From Anaerolineales bacterium (GTDB taxonomy: Bacteria > Chloroflexota > Anaerolineae > 4572-78 > NAK82), in the NCBI GenBank assembly GCA_024643945.1, contig JAHELX010000271.1:1-7906 (forward strand): DNA of 7,906 bases. The letters are read 5' to 3'. A model generated the notes under the pieces. The model was not told where the DNA came from, did not search any database, and saw nothing but the letters and a program-made list of their open reading frames with translations. Below, piece after piece: positions 5,749 to 7,906 of this stretch. Position numbers and translations under genes: made by a program. Each line of letters opens with the position of its first letter. Positions within the stretch are counted from its first letter, which is position 1.

Positions 5749-7906
5749 ATGATGGAAGATCTCATTGGAAAAAAACTCGGCCCATACCAACTTGTTGCAT
5801 CACTCGGCAAAGGTGGAATGGGGGTTGTTTATAAAGCCTATGATACCAAGCTCGCACGCTATGTGGCGCTCAAAGTCCTCCCCCCTCGTCACGCTATTGA
5901 TCCGACCTTTGTTAGCCGCTTCTGGCAAGAAGCTAAGGCAGCCGCCAATCTTGAGCATCCCCACATTATACCGGTCTACGCCTACGGAGAACACGATAAC
6001 TACCATTACATCGTTATGCAATTGGTGAGAGATAGCTCGCTCGCCCTGTTGTTGCACGGGCAGCCGTTGTTGGTAGAACAGATTCGTCACATCATAACTC
6101 AAGTAAGTGGGGCATTGGACTACGCCCACTCGCGGGAAGTGATCCACCGGGACGTGAAGCCAGACAATATTCTCATTTCACGGCGCAGCGGCTGCCTGCT
6201 GACTGATTTCGGCATTGCCAAGCTGTTGGAGAGCACCATACATCTCACTGGAACTGGCGTAAGTGTCGGCACGCCTGTCTATATGTCACCCGAGCAGATC
6301 AGGGGCGACGAAGACTTAGATGGTCGAACTGACATCTATTCACTAGGTGTGGTATTGTACGAAATGGCTACTGGCCGCCCCCCGTTTCAGGGAAAGACAG
6401 CTCAGGTAATTCAAATGAAGCATCTCTATGAGCCGCCTCCGCCACCTCGTAGCTTGAATCCGGCCCTGACACAAGTGATGGTGGATGTGATCTTAAAGGC
6501 CCTGGCCAAGAAACGTGAAGAGCGATTCGCCACCGCTGGTGAGATGGGACAAGCCGTGCAGGCCACGATTCCACACATCTCGGTTGCCGATGACGAGAGA
6601 GGTGTAGCCATATTAGGCCCGGCATCGAGCGAAGCCGGCGTTGAAGACCAGGAGTCTGAAGCAGTTCAGCCAATCGGTGAAGAAGAGCTGACAGCCATCC
6701 TCGAGGCAACCTCTGTTATGGCCCCGATTGAGGAGGCACAGCCGGGAGCGGCTGAGACGGATCGGGGGACGAGCCGCAAAGCTGCCCAAGAAGTGACCAG
6801 TTTACCTGAGATACCAGACACTCAACCGCAGATGGAAGTACAGGATCAAGCACAGGCACCTCCAGCACCTTTCATCAATAACCTGAGAAAAGTACCTTGG
6901 GTCGGGTGGGCTGCAGCCTTGGTTGTAGTGGCTGTGATGGTGGGCATCATCGTCCTGGGGAGAACGGGCCAGTATCCGGCCAGTACCTCCACCTCCCCGA
7001 CCCTGGTTGCAGTCGTAGCAGAAACTGAGACGCCAACAACCACCAGCGCGATTTATCCCACTCAAACCCCTATGCCCCAACTGACTCCAACGCATACGCC
7101 CGCGCCAACACCAACGATTGCGGCCGGCTCGGAGCCAGCCCTGGCAGGTATCCCGACAGCAACTTTGCAGCCAACCCCTACTGGCACGGCCACGCCAGAG
7201 CCATCCCCCACCAATACCCCCCCAGCAACACGGCCACCGCTGCCTGATCTCGGGGGACGACTGGCGATTCCTCTTATGTATGGGAATGAGCCAAAGGTTT
7301 ACATTGTCAGCACAAATGGTGAGCTGCAAAATACCGTCGGCGCGGCACGCCAGCCAGATTACAGTCGGGACGGGACTAAGTTGATTGTCAATGGCGATGG
7401 AGGAACATGGGATAAGTTGCGCGTATTGGACCCCATAGGGGGCGCACCGTTTGAAATTGGGGATCCTGCTCTGGCCGGGCACAGCTACCCATCGTGGTCG
7501 TCTGATGGAACCAGGATTATTTATGAGGATGGGACAATTGACCCGGCCGGTTGGCGCATTTTCACCAGGGACCTCAATACCAATGGTCCAGGTACAGGCC
7601 CTGGCACGATACTAAAGGCCGGAGTTGGAAGAGGCGAACTGATAGGTCGCAATCCGCTGTGGACAACCCAGGACAGGTTCATTTTCCGTGGATGTAATAC
7701 CTGGGAGATTGGTCAAGAGAGTGATTGTGGAATTTGGGTGATGAAAGGCAACGGCGGTACACCAACAAAGCTGACTTCTAACCCCAATCACATTCCGACT
7801 GACGTTGATGGCGACACAGTTGTCTACGTGTCGGCCGAAAAAGGCGATTGGAACGTTTATATGCTGAACATCGTCAACGGGCAAACGCAGCAAATGACGT
7901 TTGACA
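5749..7906 (+). CDS. PknB-type receptor Ser/Thr protein kinase with extracytoplasmic beta-propeller (3'-truncated)
   Basis: The frame is open from ATG 5749 to the window end (719 codons, no stop), so the C-terminus is missing. Residues 13-275 form a complete Hanks-type kinase: Gly loop GKGGMGVV (20-27), ATP lysine K42 in VALK, helix-C E61, catalytic loop HRDVKPDN (133-140, base D135), DFG (153-155), and GTPVYMSPEQ (174-183) with possible activation-loop phosphosites T167, T169 and S172. An acidic Gln/Pro-rich juxtamembrane stretch leads to one membrane helix (385-404), then a Thr/Pro-rich stalk (about 405-500). From about 505 come repeats of the PD40/TolB type: PDYSRDGTK (536-544), PSWSSDGTR (581-589), then NPLW and DGDTVVYVS blades. 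The kinase is thus cytoplasmic and the propeller outside, probably a ligand or wall sensor. All catalytic residues are present, so activity is expected. Substrates are unknown. Confidence 0.93.
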   Translation, partial: MMEDLIGKKLGPYQLVASLGKGGMGVVYKAYDTKLARYVALKVLPPRHAIDPTFVSRFWQEAKAAANLEHPHIIPVYAYGEHDNYHYIVMQLVRDSSLALLLHGQPLLVEQIRHIITQVSGALDYAHSREVIHRDVKPDNILISRRSGCLLTDFGIAKLLESTIHLTGTGVSVGTPVYMSPEQIRGDEDLDGRTDIYSLGVVLYEMATGRPPFQGKTAQVIQMKHLYEPPPPPRSLNPALTQVMVDVILKALAKKREERFATAGEMGQAVQATIPHISVADDERGVAILGPASSEAGVEDQESEAVQPIGEEELTAILEATSVMAPIEEAQPGAAETDRGTSRKAAQEVTSLPEIPDTQPQMEVQDQAQAPPAPFINNLRKVPWVGWAAALVVVAVMVGIIVLGRTGQYPASTSTSPTLVAVVAETETPTTTSAIYPTQTPMPQLTPTHTPAPTPTIAAGSEPALAGIPTATLQPTPTGTATPEPSPTNTPPATRPPLPDLGGRLAIPLMYGNEPKVYIVSTNGELQNTVGAARQPDYSRDGTKLIVNGDGGTWDKLRVLDPIGGAPFEIGDPALAGHSYPSWSSDGTRIIYEDGTIDPAGWRIFTRDLNTNGPGTGPGTILKAGVGRGELIGRNPLWTTQDRFIFRGCNTWEIGQESDCGIWVMKGNGGTPTKLTSNPNHIPTDVDGDTVVYVSAEKGDWNVYMLNIVNGQTQQMTFD

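Noticed and set aside
6802..7482. 226-residue - strand ORF
   Set aside because: It is antisense to the kinase stalk and propeller; its Trp/Arg/Gly-rich composition is the mirror of the Thr/Pro-rich stalk codons.

Overview
This is a 7.9 kb stretch with every recognisable gene on the + strand: the tail of a sensor histidine kinase, a secreted multidomain metallo-beta-lactamase-fold protein, a TspO/MBR-like multi-pass membrane protein, a Tat-type FAD-dependent oxidoreductase, and a PknB-type Ser/Thr kinase that runs off the right edge. The mix suggests an environmental bacterium, possibly Chloroflexota (Anaerolineae-like). The grounds are a receptor Ser/Thr kinase with a Thr/Pro-rich stalk and a beta-propeller, secreted Ig/lamin-tail/FN3 mosaics, GTG and TTG starts with strong Shine-Dalgarno sites, and palindromic intergenic repeats. 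That placement is inference; no rRNA or other phylogenetic marker is present.

Layout. Positions 3-401 hold the 3' end of a histidine kinase (HATPase_c domain). Positions 402-685 are non-coding and contain nested inverted repeats. Positions 686-2794 encode a 702-residue exported protein (signal peptide, Ig-like, lamin-tail, ComEC-type metallo-beta-lactamase, Ca-loop-like and FN3 regions), followed by a 14-bp terminator-like stem. An 81-nt imperfect hairpin (2910-2990) precedes a good sigma70-type promoter (3004-3032) and a foldable leader in front of the TspO-like gene (3122-3901). Positions 3914-4133 are almost entirely one large interrupted palindrome. The FAD oxidase gene (4195-5619) has codon use unlike its neighbours. 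Positions 5749-7906 encode the kinase, at least 719 residues long and without a stop in the window.

The genes do not look like one operon: gaps of 129 to 327 bp with palindromes or promoter signals lie between them. The common theme is the cell envelope, with two signalling receptors, two exported proteins and one membrane protein. I found no CRISPR array, tRNA, rRNA, transposase, toxin-antitoxin pair or recognisable defence system. The most unusual content is the domain mosaic of the metallo-beta-lactamase protein, the two palindromic elements bracketing the TspO-like gene, and the atypical composition of the FAD oxidase gene.
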